A stretch of DNA of 27,147 bases from an uncultured Dorea sp. (GCA_910585725.1 CAJUFA010000039.1:1-27147); one strand, 5' to 3'. Numbered from the stretch's first letter, positions 13,752 to 22,856 are shown. Numbers and translations: made by a program. Notes: a model not told the origin generated them from the letters alone.

Positions 13752-14381
13752 ATGGAATTAAGAGAAGCTTTAGGAGAAGAGTTATTCACACAGGTAGAAG
13801 CAAGGTTGACGGAGATCAACGGCGCTGACAGCAGGAAGGATAACCCGGTCAGGTACGTTGATCTGTCGGAGGGAGGTTATGTAGGAAAGGAAAACTACAC
13901 CCGCCTGCAGACGGAATCGGCAGGGTACAAGAAACAGCTGGATGACGCAAACGGGATTATTAAATCCTACAAAGATATGGATATTGACGGGATCAAGCAG
14001 TCAGCTAAGGACTGGGAGACAAAGTACACGGAGGATACGAGAAAGCTTCAGGAGCAGATTGCCAACCAGGAGAGGACCTTTGCTGCCGAGAGGTATCTGG
14101 ATAGCCAGAAGATCAAGTCTCCGTTGTCAAGGAAAACGATCTTGAGTGAATTCCTTGCGCAGAACATGGAATTTAAAGACGGCAAGTTCTCAGGTGCGGA
14201 TGACTACATGAAAAGGATCCGTGAGCAGTATCCGGATGAGTTTGAGACGGAAGAGCAGAAGGAAGATCAAAAGAAAATCTTCACTCGTGCGACCAGTCGA
14301 ACCTATAAGCCGACAACCAAGTCAGAGGAAGAAGCGTATCTGAAAAAGAAGTATGGAAACAACAAGTATTCAAAACAGTAA
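13752..14381 (+). CDS. Scaffold protein (GP20-like phage minor structural protein)
   Basis: This 209-aa acidic, mostly coiled-coil protein is directly upstream of the major capsid gene, the standard place for the scaffold. It begins with MELREALGEELFTQVEARL, followed by YVDLSEGGYVGKENYTRLQ and then a long helical rod (about 55-115). A conserved segment (AERYLDSQKIKSPLSRKTI) and a Lys-rich tail (KKKYGNNKYSKQ) that would contact the capsid protein follow. This is the layout of the GP20/scaffold family in A118-like phages. It starts 6 bp after AAAGGAG. It guides capsid assembly and is then lost or degraded. Confidence 0.85.
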   Translation: MELREALGEELFTQVEARLTEINGADSRKDNPVRYVDLSEGGYVGKENYTRLQTESAGYKKQLDDANGIIKSYKDMDIDGIKQSAKDWETKYTEDTRKLQEQIANQERTFAAERYLDSQKIKSPLSRKTILSEFLAQNMEFKDGKFSGADDYMKRIREQYPDEFETEEQKEDQKKIFTRATSRTYKPTTKSEEEAYLKKKYGNNKYSKQ

Positions 14382-14396
14382 AGGAGAAATGAGATT

Positions 14397-15314
14397 ATGG
14401 AATATGGTGGATATAATGTAAGTGAGAAATACAGCCCGATTATTGAGCCGAATTTTTATTTTGACGCAGTATTTCAGCCGGGTCTGACATTCAGTGACCA
14501 GCATCAGGGAGACGCGGAAGGGGCCGGGGCGGTAAAGATTTTTAGACTGGCGGCTAAGGCGGCGAAAGATCCGAAGAAACCGGCGTCTGACTTTGAACAC
14601 GGGGCCGCAAATAATGATTTGATTCCATTACTGTTAAATAATCTGCAGCAGGAATCTACGAAGATCTATAATGTTCAGGCAGGTGCAGTACCTTATGATA
14701 TGGCGGATGCTCATCTGGCACAGTCTGCTCAGGTATGCCGTGAAGGGTGGCAGATGTCTGGTCTTGCGTGTCTGGTGCATGAGGGAACAGTCATGGAAGA
14801 TACAGAAGCAATCACAAAGGATAACATTATCAGTAAAGTCATTGCAGGCAGAAAGAGCATCCGTAAGCAGAAAGCGTCTGCAAATGTTGTGATGGCATCC
14901 GTAGAGACATATAGTACTATGCTCGAAGCTGCCGGCGATAAGTTCATTCCTGTGAAAAACGATGAGATCATCCGTACCGGGCAGATGGGATATTATCTGG
15001 GGATGCTTTGGGTAGAGTGTAACATGCTTGACTTGTCTACAGCGGCTAAATATTACGACTACACAGGGACGTTGCAGACGGAGGACTTATCTAAAGTAGA
15101 ATATGTTATGTATGACTGGCGGGGGCTGCATATCGTGGATCTTCTGGATATGGCGCGGCTGAAAGATTCTGAAAATTTCAACGGAACTTTGGCGCAGGTA
15201 GAGATCTGTTCCGGATATCGTCTGGGCGATAGGAATTACGCAGTTGTAAAAAAGTGTGGGAGTGCGGGCAATTCAGATCAGGAAAGTGAAACCGGTAAAA
15301 ACTTGGGGGAATAG
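14397..15314 (+). CDS. Major capsid protein
   Basis: This 305-aa protein follows the scaffold by 15 bp, with AAAGGAG at 14381-14387. The size and segments such as EPNFYFDAVFQPGLTF (about 18-33), TKDNIISKVIAGRKSIRKQK (about 140-159) and GYYLGMLWVECNML (about 198-211) fit the capsid protein of A118/PBSX-related siphophages, expected to adopt the HK97 fold. It forms the icosahedral shell. The C-terminus (GSAGNSDQESETGKNLGE) looks like a flexible tail. The assignment rests mostly on gene order and length. Confidence 0.82.
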   Translation: MEYGGYNVSEKYSPIIEPNFYFDAVFQPGLTFSDQHQGDAEGAGAVKIFRLAAKAAKDPKKPASDFEHGAANNDLIPLLLNNLQQESTKIYNVQAGAVPYDMADAHLAQSAQVCREGWQMSGLACLVHEGTVMEDTEAITKDNIISKVIAGRKSIRKQKASANVVMASVETYSTMLEAAGDKFIPVKNDEIIRTGQMGYYLGMLWVECNMLDLSTAAKYYDYTGTLQTEDLSKVEYVMYDWRGLHIVDLLDMARLKDSENFNGTLAQVEICSGYRLGDRNYAVVKKCGSAGNSDQESETGKNLGE

Positions 15315-15325
15315 CAGGGCATAGC

Positions 15326-15484
15326 TTGAGTGCAGACTTGGAAATATATACAGCCGAAGACTTGGAAGGATTGACGATATATCAGATCAGGTCTTTGGCT
15401 GACAAATTGGGCTATGCCGTTACAAAGACAAAAAAGGCGGATATTATCAATGAGTTTCTTGCGGAGCAGGAAGGAGTGTTGTAG
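15326..15484 (+). CDS. Small HeH/SAP-like protein (52 aa, TTG start)
   Basis: TTG 15326 begins 12 bp after the capsid stop, with a weak AGGG site. The product ...DLEGLTIYQIRSLADKLGYAVTKTKKADIINEFL is a short helix-extended-helix (HeH/LEM/SAP-like) motif, commonly found as a small ORF or C-terminal domain next to the capsid gene in Firmicute phages and thought to bind DNA or support head completion. Its TAG stop shares a base with the next GTG start (TAGTG), so translation is coupled. Confidence 0.65.
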   Translation: MSADLEIYTAEDLEGLTIYQIRSLADKLGYAVTKTKKADIINEFLAEQEGVL

Positions 15485-15864
15485 TGAAGATTTATGCAGA
15501 CACAGAATTCTATATGAATCAGTATCTTCTTGGTCGCACTCCGAAGATTCCGGATGCAGACTTCTCCTATTGGGCAATGCTTGCATCCGGAGAGATTCGG
15601 CAGCTGACTTTTAGCCGGATAGATGATCTGGCAGAAGTCCCGGAGGAAGCAGGTATGTGTTGTTGTGAGCTTGCGGAAAAGTTGTATGCTGTTGAGTCCA
15701 TAAAGGATGAGAACGGGATGATCCTGCAGAGTTACGGAAATGACGGGGAGACGGGTACCTACAAGACCGATGACCTGTCAGAGTCGGGAGTCCGGCGCAG
15801 CGCCACAAGGATCATTCGGAAATGGTTGGGGAACACAGAGTTGATGTATTGCGGGGTGGAGTGA
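15484..15864 (+). CDS. Head-tail connector/adaptor protein
   Basis: This 126-aa protein has a GTG start at 15484, with AAGGAG at 15471-15476. It is mostly helical (FYMNQYLLGRTPKIPDADFSYW, then EAGMCCCELAEKLYAVESIK, then RRSATRIIRKWLGNTELMY). Its size, fold type and position right after the capsid gene match the gp6/gp15-like adaptor that binds under the portal. It contains an unusual Cys run (CCC, about residue 59-61). It overlaps the next start by one base (TGATGA). Confidence 0.78.
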   Translation: MKIYADTEFYMNQYLLGRTPKIPDADFSYWAMLASGEIRQLTFSRIDDLAEVPEEAGMCCCELAEKLYAVESIKDENGMILQSYGNDGETGTYKTDDLSESGVRRSATRIIRKWLGNTELMYCGVE

Positions 15865-16295
15865 TGAATCCGAACTATAACCAGGCAGTCACAATCTATA
15901 ACTGCTTCCGTGCAGAGGATAATCCCGATGGAAAAAAAGACGTTTGGCAGAGGACTGTACTTCACAATTGTTTCTACAAGAATGTGATTGGCCGGACAGA
16001 TGCGGATAAGGTATCAAAGATGAACAATGTCTATACAGTGCGGATCCCTGTATCCGACAAATATAAGTCCTATCGTGAATGGATTCGGCTTCCAGAAGAA
16101 GAACGCAGGGAATTCTTCACCTGCAGTCTGAAGGACATCGTGGCCAGAGGGGAATGTATGGATGAGATTACCGGCAATCCTCCAGATACGGCATCCCAAG
16201 TATTATCCAGGAATAAGCCGGACGCGTTTGTGGTGACCGCGTTCGCAGACAATACGTCACATCGGCTGGCGAAGCATTACAGGCTGGGAGGTTAG
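15864..16295 (+). CDS. Head completion protein (DUF6751-like)
   Basis: This 143-aa protein starts at ATG 15864; the in-frame ATG 15822 lies inside the adaptor gene and lacks a ribosome site. It begins MNPNYNQAVTIYNCFRAED, followed by VWQRTVLHNCFYKNVIGR, WIRLPEEERREFFTCS and DAFVVTAFADNTS...HYRLGG. This is a conserved beta-rich protein always found between the adaptor and the minor capsid genes in such phages; I believe it corresponds to DUF6751. It probably acts as the stopper at the head-tail joint. The assignment is by position and sequence pattern. Confidence 0.72.
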   Translation: MNPNYNQAVTIYNCFRAEDNPDGKKDVWQRTVLHNCFYKNVIGRTDADKVSKMNNVYTVRIPVSDKYKSYREWIRLPEEERREFFTCSLKDIVARGECMDEITGNPPDTASQVLSRNKPDAFVVTAFADNTSHRLAKHYRLGG

Positions 16296-16300
16296 GAAAG

Positions 16301-16723
16301 ATGAGTGTTGATTTCAGATGGAACCGCCCCGTCCCACTGATTACACGGGAAGCCTTGGGTGGGGAGCGGACAATGTTATTTATGGCAAATGAGGCGAAGC
16401 GTCTGATGGATCCGTATGTACCTGCGCTGAATATGGGATTATCACAGAATGTACGAACGTATGTAGATGGTGGAGTCGGAATAGTACATTACACTTCACC
16501 TTACGCGAATTATCAACATAAGGGAATCTTGATGGTGTCTAGGATCACCGGGAGCCCGTGGGCGCGGAAGGGTGAAAGCAAAGTCACGACAGGCAGGAAA
16601 CTAAAGTATAATAAATCCCGACATCCCCTTGCGACATCTGAATGGGAAAAGGCAATGAAAGCGGCTCGTATGGGCGATTTTACGAATGCAGTGCAGAGAT
16701 TTGTGAATGGAGGAGGAGTATGA
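16301..16723 (+). CDS. Minor capsid protein (Minor_capsid_2-like, tail completion)
   Basis: This is a 140-aa basic protein with the family's typical segments: HYTSPYANYQHKGI (about 68-81) and KYNKSRHPLATSEWEKAM (about 102-119), then GDFTNAVQRFV. It is the second of the connector genes and likely joins the head to the tail tube. It starts 5 bp after the previous stop, with GGGAGG at 16286-16291, and overlaps the next gene (GTATGA). Confidence 0.8.
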   Translation: MSVDFRWNRPVPLITREALGGERTMLFMANEAKRLMDPYVPALNMGLSQNVRTYVDGGVGIVHYTSPYANYQHKGILMVSRITGSPWARKGESKVTTGRKLKYNKSRHPLATSEWEKAMKAARMGDFTNAVQRFVNGGGV

Positions 16724-17160
16724 CAAAGCATGAGATTATGAAGGCTTATGTAGAAGAAAAGGTGACGGAATTGGTGGGTTCCTTGACTTCCTTTAATTTT
16801 GCCAATGACTCTCCAGATTCTGTATCGTTCCTGACAAATTATTCTGGGAAGGTCGTGAAGAAGTTCCTGCGCGCTGCAGATAAAGAGTATGCCTTTTCTA
16901 TAGTGCTGACCTGGCACTATTCTACTGAGACAGATGATCTGAATATGCAGGCTATGAATCTTGCGCAGAATTTCATGGACTGGATCGATGAACAGAACCG
17001 AAAGAGGAGATTCCCAGATTTTGGGGCAAACTGCCGGGTAAAGAAAATTGAAAACTTACAAAACATGCCGAACCTTGCAACAGTTGACTGGGAGAATATG
17101 ACTGCCCAGTACATGATCCAGTGCAGGGTTCTTTATTTTGAAAAGGAGAGAAGATCATGA
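16720..17160 (+). CDS. Minor capsid protein (Minor_capsid_3-like, tail terminator)
   Basis: This 146-aa protein starts at ATG 16720 after a perfect GGAGGAGG site; longer in-frame starts fall inside the previous gene. Segments such as KVVKKFLRAADKEYAFSIVL and MNLAQNFMDWIDEQNRKRRF match the minor capsid protein 3 group, which acts as the tail terminator that caps the tail tube. The ATGA overlap with the tail tube gene (17157-17160) supports coupled production. Confidence 0.78.
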   Translation: MTKHEIMKAYVEEKVTELVGSLTSFNFANDSPDSVSFLTNYSGKVVKKFLRAADKEYAFSIVLTWHYSTETDDLNMQAMNLAQNFMDWIDEQNRKRRFPDFGANCRVKKIENLQNMPNLATVDWENMTAQYMIQCRVLYFEKERRS

Positions 17161-17738
17161 AAGTTAGTGAATTAATGAAAGGTTATACTGTGAATCCGGA
17201 TTATGAGGGATGGGTAACGAATGACGACTATGTATTTGCAATTGATGTTGAACCCGAAGGAAGTACGGTTACAACAGACGGAGACTATGAGGTTGTGGAG
17301 GTGGGGATTGCCGGCTTGGATTCCCAAATGAATCCGGTAACCCAGGATAAGCAGTATATCCGTTCTGGCCAGAATACCATGAAGACAGGAACGCAGCGAT
17401 CCTTTGCGGTAACCGGTGACAGATATGTAGGGGATCCGGCACAGGATTACTGCTTATCTCACAAGATGAAATATGGTACCGGTAACAGTGTTGTGACGAA
17501 TTATCTCTACTTTAATATTCTGAATGGAAAAGGTGAGAAGGGGAAGGCATCTATCATTGTAAATTCAGATGGTTCCGGGAATGCCGGAGAATCTTCCGCA
17601 GTAGATATTGAGTTTAAAAAGATCGGTTCCAATCCGACAGAGTATATGTATTCGGTGGGTAATACACCAGAAGAAGTCAATGTACAGACACAAAAAGATA
17701 CGCTGATGGAAGATGAAACTCAGACAGAGACAGAATAG
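17157..17738 (+). CDS. Major tail (tube) protein
   Basis: This 193-aa beta-rich protein begins MKVSELMKGYTVNPDYEGWV and contains TQDKQYIRSGQNTMKTGTQR and VTGDRYVGDPAQDYCLSHKM, as in the major tail protein group of A118-like siphophages. Its hexamers stack to form the tail tube around the tape measure. The C-terminus is acidic (MEDETQTETE). It is followed by an 11-bp gap with AGGAGGGGG before the assembly protein gene. Confidence 0.82.
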   Translation: MKVSELMKGYTVNPDYEGWVTNDDYVFAIDVEPEGSTVTTDGDYEVVEVGIAGLDSQMNPVTQDKQYIRSGQNTMKTGTQRSFAVTGDRYVGDPAQDYCLSHKMKYGTGNSVVTNYLYFNILNGKGEKGKASIIVNSDGSGNAGESSAVDIEFKKIGSNPTEYMYSVGNTPEEVNVQTQKDTLMEDETQTETE

Positions 17739-17749
17739 GAGGGGGAACA

Positions 17750-18106
17750 ATGAGATCAATAACTGTAGAAATCTTGGGAGTGAAACTGGAAGCGGCACTG
17801 TTAAATCCTAAAGTAGCAAAGAAGTATGACGACGGTATCAAGAAGGTTGTCAGAATCGCTGATGAATCCAGAGCATGCGGATCAGGTCCAGAGGCAATTG
17901 AAATACAATGTAATGCGGTCATTGGATTTATTGATGATATATTTGGTCACGACAGCGCCAAAAAGGTGCTTGGGGAAGAAACAGATCTCCTGACGTGCCT
18001 GGACGCGTGGGAGGAACTGACAGATGTGTATGAGAAGCAGGTGAATCCAATTCTGGAAGAGCGCAATGAAAAAGTAAAGTTTAAAGAGAAGAATGGTGAT
18101 GTGTAG
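17750..18106 (+). CDS. Tail assembly chaperone
   Basis: This 118-aa helical protein lies between the tube and the tape measure, the place of gpG-type assembly chaperones. It shows ITVEILGVKLEAALLNPKVA, then DDGIKKVVRIADES and NAVIGFIDDIFGHDSAKKVLG, typical of the clostridial form. It likely coats the tape measure protein before tube polymerisation. Its stop overlaps the GTG of the next gene (TAGTG) rather than showing an obvious -1 slippery site, so two separate proteins are probably made in place of a gpG/gpGT frameshift pair. Confidence 0.7.
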   Translation: MRSITVEILGVKLEAALLNPKVAKKYDDGIKKVVRIADESRACGSGPEAIEIQCNAVIGFIDDIFGHDSAKKVLGEETDLLTCLDAWEELTDVYEKQVNPILEERNEKVKFKEKNGDV

Positions 18107-18738
18107 TGAAAGAAGATTTCATTACTGGAATCCTTCCCGAAACAGTTGTGATTGACGATACTACATACCCGGTCCGGTGTGATTTCCGGATCGGGATGCA
18201 GTTTGAAAGGATCTATAGCAGCAAACTGAGTGACAGAGATAAGATTGTCAGATTGCTGCAGATGTATTATTCAGAGATTCCCCCGAATATAAAGGAGGCA
18301 ATTAACCAGATGTTATGGTTTTACCAATGTGGGGAATCGGAAGAGAAGGAAGAGGACAAAAATAAAAGGCAGAGATACCAACGCAGGAATTCCAGGGATC
18401 CTGCGTATTCCTTTGCTCAGGATGCCCCGTATATCTATGCAGCTTTCAAAGAACAGTATGGGATTGATTTAACCGAAGTGGAAATGCATTGGTGGAAGTT
18501 TATGGCTCTTTTCGAGTCGTTGAATGAAGATACGAAGATGAGTCGGATCATGTATTACCGGAAAGCGAGCACATCGGGGCTTCCGAAGGAGAAGAGAGCG
18601 TTTCTGAATGAGATGAAGAAATTATATAAGATCACAGATGTTTCGGGAGTAGGTGGAAAGATATCTTTGGAAAAACGGAATAGGAAGTGGCGAGACTATG
18701 TAAAGGCGCGGCAAATGGAAGCTAAGGTGGTGAGATAA
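18106..18738 (+). CDS. Bacteriophage Gp15-like tail protein
   Basis: This 210-aa protein (GTG start) carries the Gp15 family pattern: YPVRCDFRIGMQFERIYSS (about 21-39), then a helical middle with a very basic insert (KNKRQRYQRRN, about 85-95), YSFAQDAPYIYAAFKEQYGI and HWWKFMALFESL (about 127-138). The family sits between the tail chaperone and the tape measure in listerial and clostridial siphophages and is thought to assist tail assembly. The end overlaps the tape measure start (TAATG). Confidence 0.82.
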   Translation: MKEDFITGILPETVVIDDTTYPVRCDFRIGMQFERIYSSKLSDRDKIVRLLQMYYSEIPPNIKEAINQMLWFYQCGESEEKEEDKNKRQRYQRRNSRDPAYSFAQDAPYIYAAFKEQYGIDLTEVEMHWWKFMALFESLNEDTKMSRIMYYRKASTSGLPKEKRAFLNEMKKLYKITDVSGVGGKISLEKRNRKWRDYVKARQMEAKVVR

Positions 18739-21700
18739 TGGCTGCAGACGGAACAATAAAGATTAATACAGAATTGGACAGTTCGAAAGCCCAGGGAGCT
18801 TTGGCAAAGTTTTCTACAACAGCGAAGATCGCATTAAAGGGAGTCGCAGTTGCGGCAAGTGCTGCAGGGGCTGCGATTACGGCGATGGCAGGATATGCAG
18901 TCAAGGTAGGATCGAGCTTCGAAGAAGGGATGTCTAAAGTGTCGGCGATATCCGGAGCGGCGGGGGGAGATCTTGAGAAGCTGACAGATAAGGCGAAAGA
19001 GATGGGAGCAAAAACCAAGTTCAGCGCCACAGAAGCTGCCAGTGCATTTGAGTATATGGCAATGGCCGGGTGGAAGACGGAAGATATGCTTTCTGGTATT
19101 GAAGGAATCATGAACCTTGCGGCGGCTTCCGGTGAAGATTTGGCAGCTACTTCGGATATCGTGACAGACGCATTAACAGCTTTCGGAATGTCAGCATCTG
19201 ATTCTGGAAGATTTGCCGATGTATTGGCGGCAGCTTCTTCCAATGCAAATACGAATGTCGGCATGATGGGGGAGACATTTAAATATGTGGCTCCTGTGGC
19301 AGGGGCGCTCGGCTTTTCAGTAGAAGATACGGCGGTCGCGATCGGGCTGATGGCGAATAGCGGGATTAAGGCTTCACAGGCAGGAACTTCTCTAAGATCT
19401 ATCATGTCCAGACTTGCAAAGCCGACAGATGATGTGCAGATTGCTATGGATGCATTAGGCATTTCACTTACAGATAGTAACGGCAATATGAAGTCATTGA
19501 ATGAGGTTATGGGTGACTTGCGGAATGGATTTGCCGATTTGAGTGAAGCTGAAAAAGCAAGCATGGCGGCTACGCTCGGCGGTCAGGAAGCTATGTCGGG
19601 ACTTCTGGCGATTGTGAATGCTTCAGATGCTGATTTTACTGCTTTGCAAAATGCTATAAATAATGCGGATGGCGCGGCCGAGGCAATGGCGGAGACCATG
19701 CAGAATAATCTGAAAGGCAGCTTTACTATTCTTGGATCTGCATTGGAAGGTTTTGGGATCCAGGTATACGAGCGGATGCAGGAACCGCTTAAGAAAGCCG
19801 TGGACGAGGGAACAGAGAATGTAAACCGTCTTGCAAGGGCTTTTTCGTCTGGAGGTTTAAAAGGAGTTGTCTCAGAAGCAGGAGAAATTTTCAGCAGGTT
19901 TGCCGATAAAGTAGAAGACAGTAGTAAAATAGCAGGGGAGATCGTAGGACCGTTAAGAAATATTGCAAGCGCAGGAGTGAACCTGGGAAAAACAGTACTT
20001 CCTACGACAACGAAAGCTTTTAAACTTCTTGCGGAGAACCTTGATGTGGCGGTTCCGTTACTGGTATCGGGAGTGGCAGCAGTAAAGAGCTATACAGTGG
20101 CGAAAACAGCGGCAAGCATGATCAAAAAACTGTCGACCGCATACAATGCCAGTGCGATAGCTATGGATCTTTTTATAACTGCTAACGGGACCTCAGCAGT
20201 TGTTACAGCGGCGTCTACAGGGGCTATTACATTAAAGCAGGTTGCTGTCGGATTGCTGAGTAAGCAGCTTGGTCTTGCAACCGCGGCACATGCGGCGTTC
20301 AACGCTGTGGTAAGCGCAAATCCGATCGGACTGGCTGTGACGGCAGTTGCGGCATTGACGGCGGGATTAATTGCATACACAGTTATTGCTGACAACGCGG
20401 ATAAAAAGTCTTATAAGCTTTCTAACAGTGAAAAAGAATTGCTAAATTCCTGTAATGATCTGACAGATTCGTTGAATGATCAAAGAAATGCACGTGAAAA
20501 GGCTGTCCAGTCAATAGATATGGAATATGACGGATATCAGTCATTATTGGCGGAACTCCAGTCTATTACAGATGAGAATGGGAAAGTAAAAGCAGGATAT
20601 GAGGAACGGGCTAGTTTTATAGCGGGAGAACTTTCTAATGCACTGGGAACAGAAATTGAACTGACGGACGGAGTAATACAAAACTATCAAGAAACCGTGG
20701 GCGCGTTAGATGAAGTGATAACAAAGAAAAAGGCTGCGGCTCTATGTGCATCTTTAGAAGAGGAGATGGCATCCGCATATAAGAACAGCCAAGAAGCGTT
20801 GATTGCGTATAAAGATGCTACAGCAGTAATGGAGGAAAAGGAAGCGGCGCTTGCAGAAGCACAGAGGAATTTGAATGAAGTCACTGATATGTATGGGAAT
20901 AATAGCGGTCCGAAAGCTATGGGAGCTATAAATGAGGCAAAGCAAGCTGTAAGTGAAGCTGAAAATGCGTTTAACGAAGCGTCAACAGCCGTGGATGAAG
21001 CAAGCACTTCATTGAATGCGCTATCGGCAGAAGTCAATAATTATAACGCTCTTATGGAAGTAATGCAGAATGGGACAGTTGCAGAGATTGAATCCGCAAT
21101 GAATTCTTTGTTGAGTGGTTATCAAGGGTATACGGCAGAAATGCTGAAGACATCAGAAACTGCAAAAACATCCATGCTTGAGCAGGCATCTGAAATGACT
21201 GGAGCGTTATCGATATTAGTATCAGAAAATGGTCAGATGTACCAAGCTTGGGGGGAGGAGTCTGCAAATGCTGCCGCAAAAGCAGTATCTGAGTTCCAGA
21301 AACTTCCTGATGGAATTAAAGAAGCTATAGATTCGATAGGTACAGATGGAGCCGCTACAATGGTAGCAGCACTTACACAGGCAGACCTTGATGGAAAATT
21401 GAGTGAAGAATCCAGAGCTTCATATGAGGCTTTTATAACTGGGATTACTGATCTGCCTCAAGACACGCAAGAAGTTTTGTCTGATGCCGTCGAGGGTGCA
21501 ATGGAAGGACTTAAGGGGTTTGATCAGATAGAGGATAAAGCGGAGGAAGAAGGAGTTTCATTTCTGGAAGCATTACGAGAAGTGTTGCAGATTAATTCAC
21601 CGTCAAAAAAGGTGATGGAAATTTTTGAAGGTGTGTGGGAAGGTGCCTCAGACGGATTAGACGTAGGAGGCGAAGAATTAAATACAAAGGGGACAGAAAC

Positions 21701-22856
21701 TTGTAATTCTTTTTTAGATACACTTAGAAATTCCGGGCTTGGAGAGGCGATGCAGGGAATTGGCGCAAATATCATGTCCTTTTTTGGTATTGGTGTTTCT
21801 TCCCAGCAGGAAAACTCTAGAAATGCAGGCAAAGCAAATGCTGATGCTGCCAATTCGGGAGCGGGCTCGGTGGATCCGACTGGTACAGGGACACTTTTTG
21901 GCGGTATGCTTGGGAGCGGGGTAGCTTCTACAGCAGGGCATTTACAGCAGATGGGGGTTAATATTGCGAATTCTGCAGATGCAGGGTCAGGATCTGTGAA
22001 TCCAACCGGTACAGGAAACAATTTCGGTTCCATGTTAGGGAGTGGCGTCTCTTCGACAGCCGGCTTACTATATAGCTCAGGAACCAATATTGCGAACTCT
22101 GCAGACTCGGGTGCGGGGAGTGTGAATCCAACCGGTACAGGAAATGAATTTGGAAGCCAATACGCCGATGGAGTAGGAAGCCAGGCTGTAAACGCAAATA
22201 AACAAGGGATTAGTCTTGTGGAAAATGCAGATTCAGGAGCCGGCTCCATGACAGGATATAATTCAGGATCTAATTTTGGCGCAGGATTTATCACTGGAAT
22301 TGGTGAATGGCTTGGAGAAGCGGCTTCTGCGGCGGCAAGTCTTGCAATAGCAGCATATGACGCCCTGAGAAGTGCCTTGTCTGAACATTCTCCTTCAAGA
22401 AAAGCGAAGAAATCAGGAAAAAACTTTGATCTTGGTTTTAAGCTTGGAATTGAAGAGAATGCTAAAACAGCGATTTCCGCAGCGGAGGAATTATCTAAGA
22501 ATACTTTAGATGCAATTAACCTGGATGAGATATCTGAAAAAGTTAGAAATCTTGATATCCCAAAGACGATGGCAAGAATACAAATGGCTGTGGAAGATCG
22601 GAATGAGACCGTTGCAAAAAAGGTCACGGCATCCGTGGCAGCATATGAAAGATTAAAGGCTGGCGGAGATTCAAGTACGCCTGTTACGAAAGAAGATATG
22701 TGTAGCCTCTTGAGTGATATTTCGAGGCTTACAGTTAATGAAATTGCAGAGACGATAGGGGGTATGGGTGTCTATATGGAAGGAAAACCTGTAGGAAAAC
22801 TGGTAGCGTCGACGGTTAACATGGAGTTAGGACGGATTAACAGGAGGAAAACGTAA
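18738..22856 (+). CDS. Tail tape measure protein (TP901 type)
   Basis: This 1372-aa protein is the ruler that sets tail length. At 3 bp per residue and helical packing it implies a tail of roughly 200 nm; this is an estimate. Residues about 60-330 form the TP901 core (SSFEEGMSKVSAISGAAGGD near the start, then SEAEKASMAATLGGQEAMSG). Hydrophobic segments lie at about 25-58 and 520-552 and may insert in the host membrane. Coiled coils lie at about 670-780. Two SPS motifs (954-956 and 1218-1220) flank a Gly-rich repeat region of 42-aa units (1043-1168). No lysozyme or peptidase domain is visible. It ends in a TAATG overlap with the distal tail gene. Confidence 0.95.
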   Translation: MAADGTIKINTELDSSKAQGALAKFSTTAKIALKGVAVAASAAGAAITAMAGYAVKVGSSFEEGMSKVSAISGAAGGDLEKLTDKAKEMGAKTKFSATEAASAFEYMAMAGWKTEDMLSGIEGIMNLAAASGEDLAATSDIVTDALTAFGMSASDSGRFADVLAAASSNANTNVGMMGETFKYVAPVAGALGFSVEDTAVAIGLMANSGIKASQAGTSLRSIMSRLAKPTDDVQIAMDALGISLTDSNGNMKSLNEVMGDLRNGFADLSEAEKASMAATLGGQEAMSGLLAIVNASDADFTALQNAINNADGAAEAMAETMQNNLKGSFTILGSALEGFGIQVYERMQEPLKKAVDEGTENVNRLARAFSSGGLKGVVSEAGEIFSRFADKVEDSSKIAGEIVGPLRNIASAGVNLGKTVLPTTTKAFKLLAENLDVAVPLLVSGVAAVKSYTVAKTAASMIKKLSTAYNASAIAMDLFITANGTSAVVTAASTGAITLKQVAVGLLSKQLGLATAAHAAFNAVVSANPIGLAVTAVAALTAGLIAYTVIADNADKKSYKLSNSEKELLNSCNDLTDSLNDQRNAREKAVQSIDMEYDGYQSLLAELQSITDENGKVKAGYEERASFIAGELSNALGTEIELTDGVIQNYQETVGALDEVITKKKAAALCASLEEEMASAYKNSQEALIAYKDATAVMEEKEAALAEAQRNLNEVTDMYGNNSGPKAMGAINEAKQAVSEAENAFNEASTAVDEASTSLNALSAEVNNYNALMEVMQNGTVAEIESAMNSLLSGYQGYTAEMLKTSETAKTSMLEQASEMTGALSILVSENGQMYQAWGEESANAAAKAVSEFQKLPDGIKEAIDSIGTDGAATMVAALTQADLDGKLSEESRASYEAFITGITDLPQDTQEVLSDAVEGAMEGLKGFDQIEDKAEEEGVSFLEALREVLQINSPSKKVMEIFEGVWEGASDGLDVGGEELNTKGTETCNSFLDTLRNSGLGEAMQGIGANIMSFFGIGVSSQQENSRNAGKANADAANSGAGSVDPTGTGTLFGGMLGSGVASTAGHLQQMGVNIANSADAGSGSVNPTGTGNNFGSMLGSGVSSTAGLLYSSGTNIANSADSGAGSVNPTGTGNEFGSQYADGVGSQAVNANKQGISLVENADSGAGSMTGYNSGSNFGAGFITGIGEWLGEAASAAASLAIAAYDALRSALSEHSPSRKAKKSGKNFDLGFKLGIEENAKTAISAAEELSKNTLDAINLDEISEKVRNLDIPKTMARIQMAVEDRNETVAKKVTASVAAYERLKAGGDSSTPVTKEDMCSLLSDISRLTVNEIAETIGGMGVYMEGKPVGKLVASTVNMELGRINRRKT
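21864..22290 (+). repeat. 126-bp (42-aa) tandem repeats in the tape measure gene
   Basis: Three complete units start at 21864, 21990 and 22116 and a diverged fourth at 22242. Each begins GSV(D/N)PTGTG and ends in ANSAD or ENAD plus Gly/Ala/Ser. GTGAATCCAACCGGTACAGG is identical in units two and three. Copy number could change tail length or the tip structure. Confidence 0.8.

Noticed and set aside
17990..18120. Programmed -1 frameshift between the tail chaperone and Gp15-like gene
   Set aside because: No slippery heptamer is evident near the chaperone stop, and the downstream gene has its own GTG start overlapping the stop.
18722..19564. Antisense ORF of 280 codons at the tape measure start
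   Set aside because: Shadow of an alanine-rich coding region; the product is low in complexity and no family is visible.
21524..22627. Long antisense ORF (367 codons) over the tape measure gene
   Set aside because: It is the mirror of the Gly/Ala/Ser-rich repeat region; it has no ribosome site context or recognisable domain, and the + strand gene explains the openness.
18738..22856. Search for a lytic (lysozyme, NlpC/P60 or peptidase M23) domain in the tape measure
   Set aside because: None of the characteristic motifs is seen; only the TP901 core, hydrophobic segments, coiled coils and Gly-rich repeats are visible.
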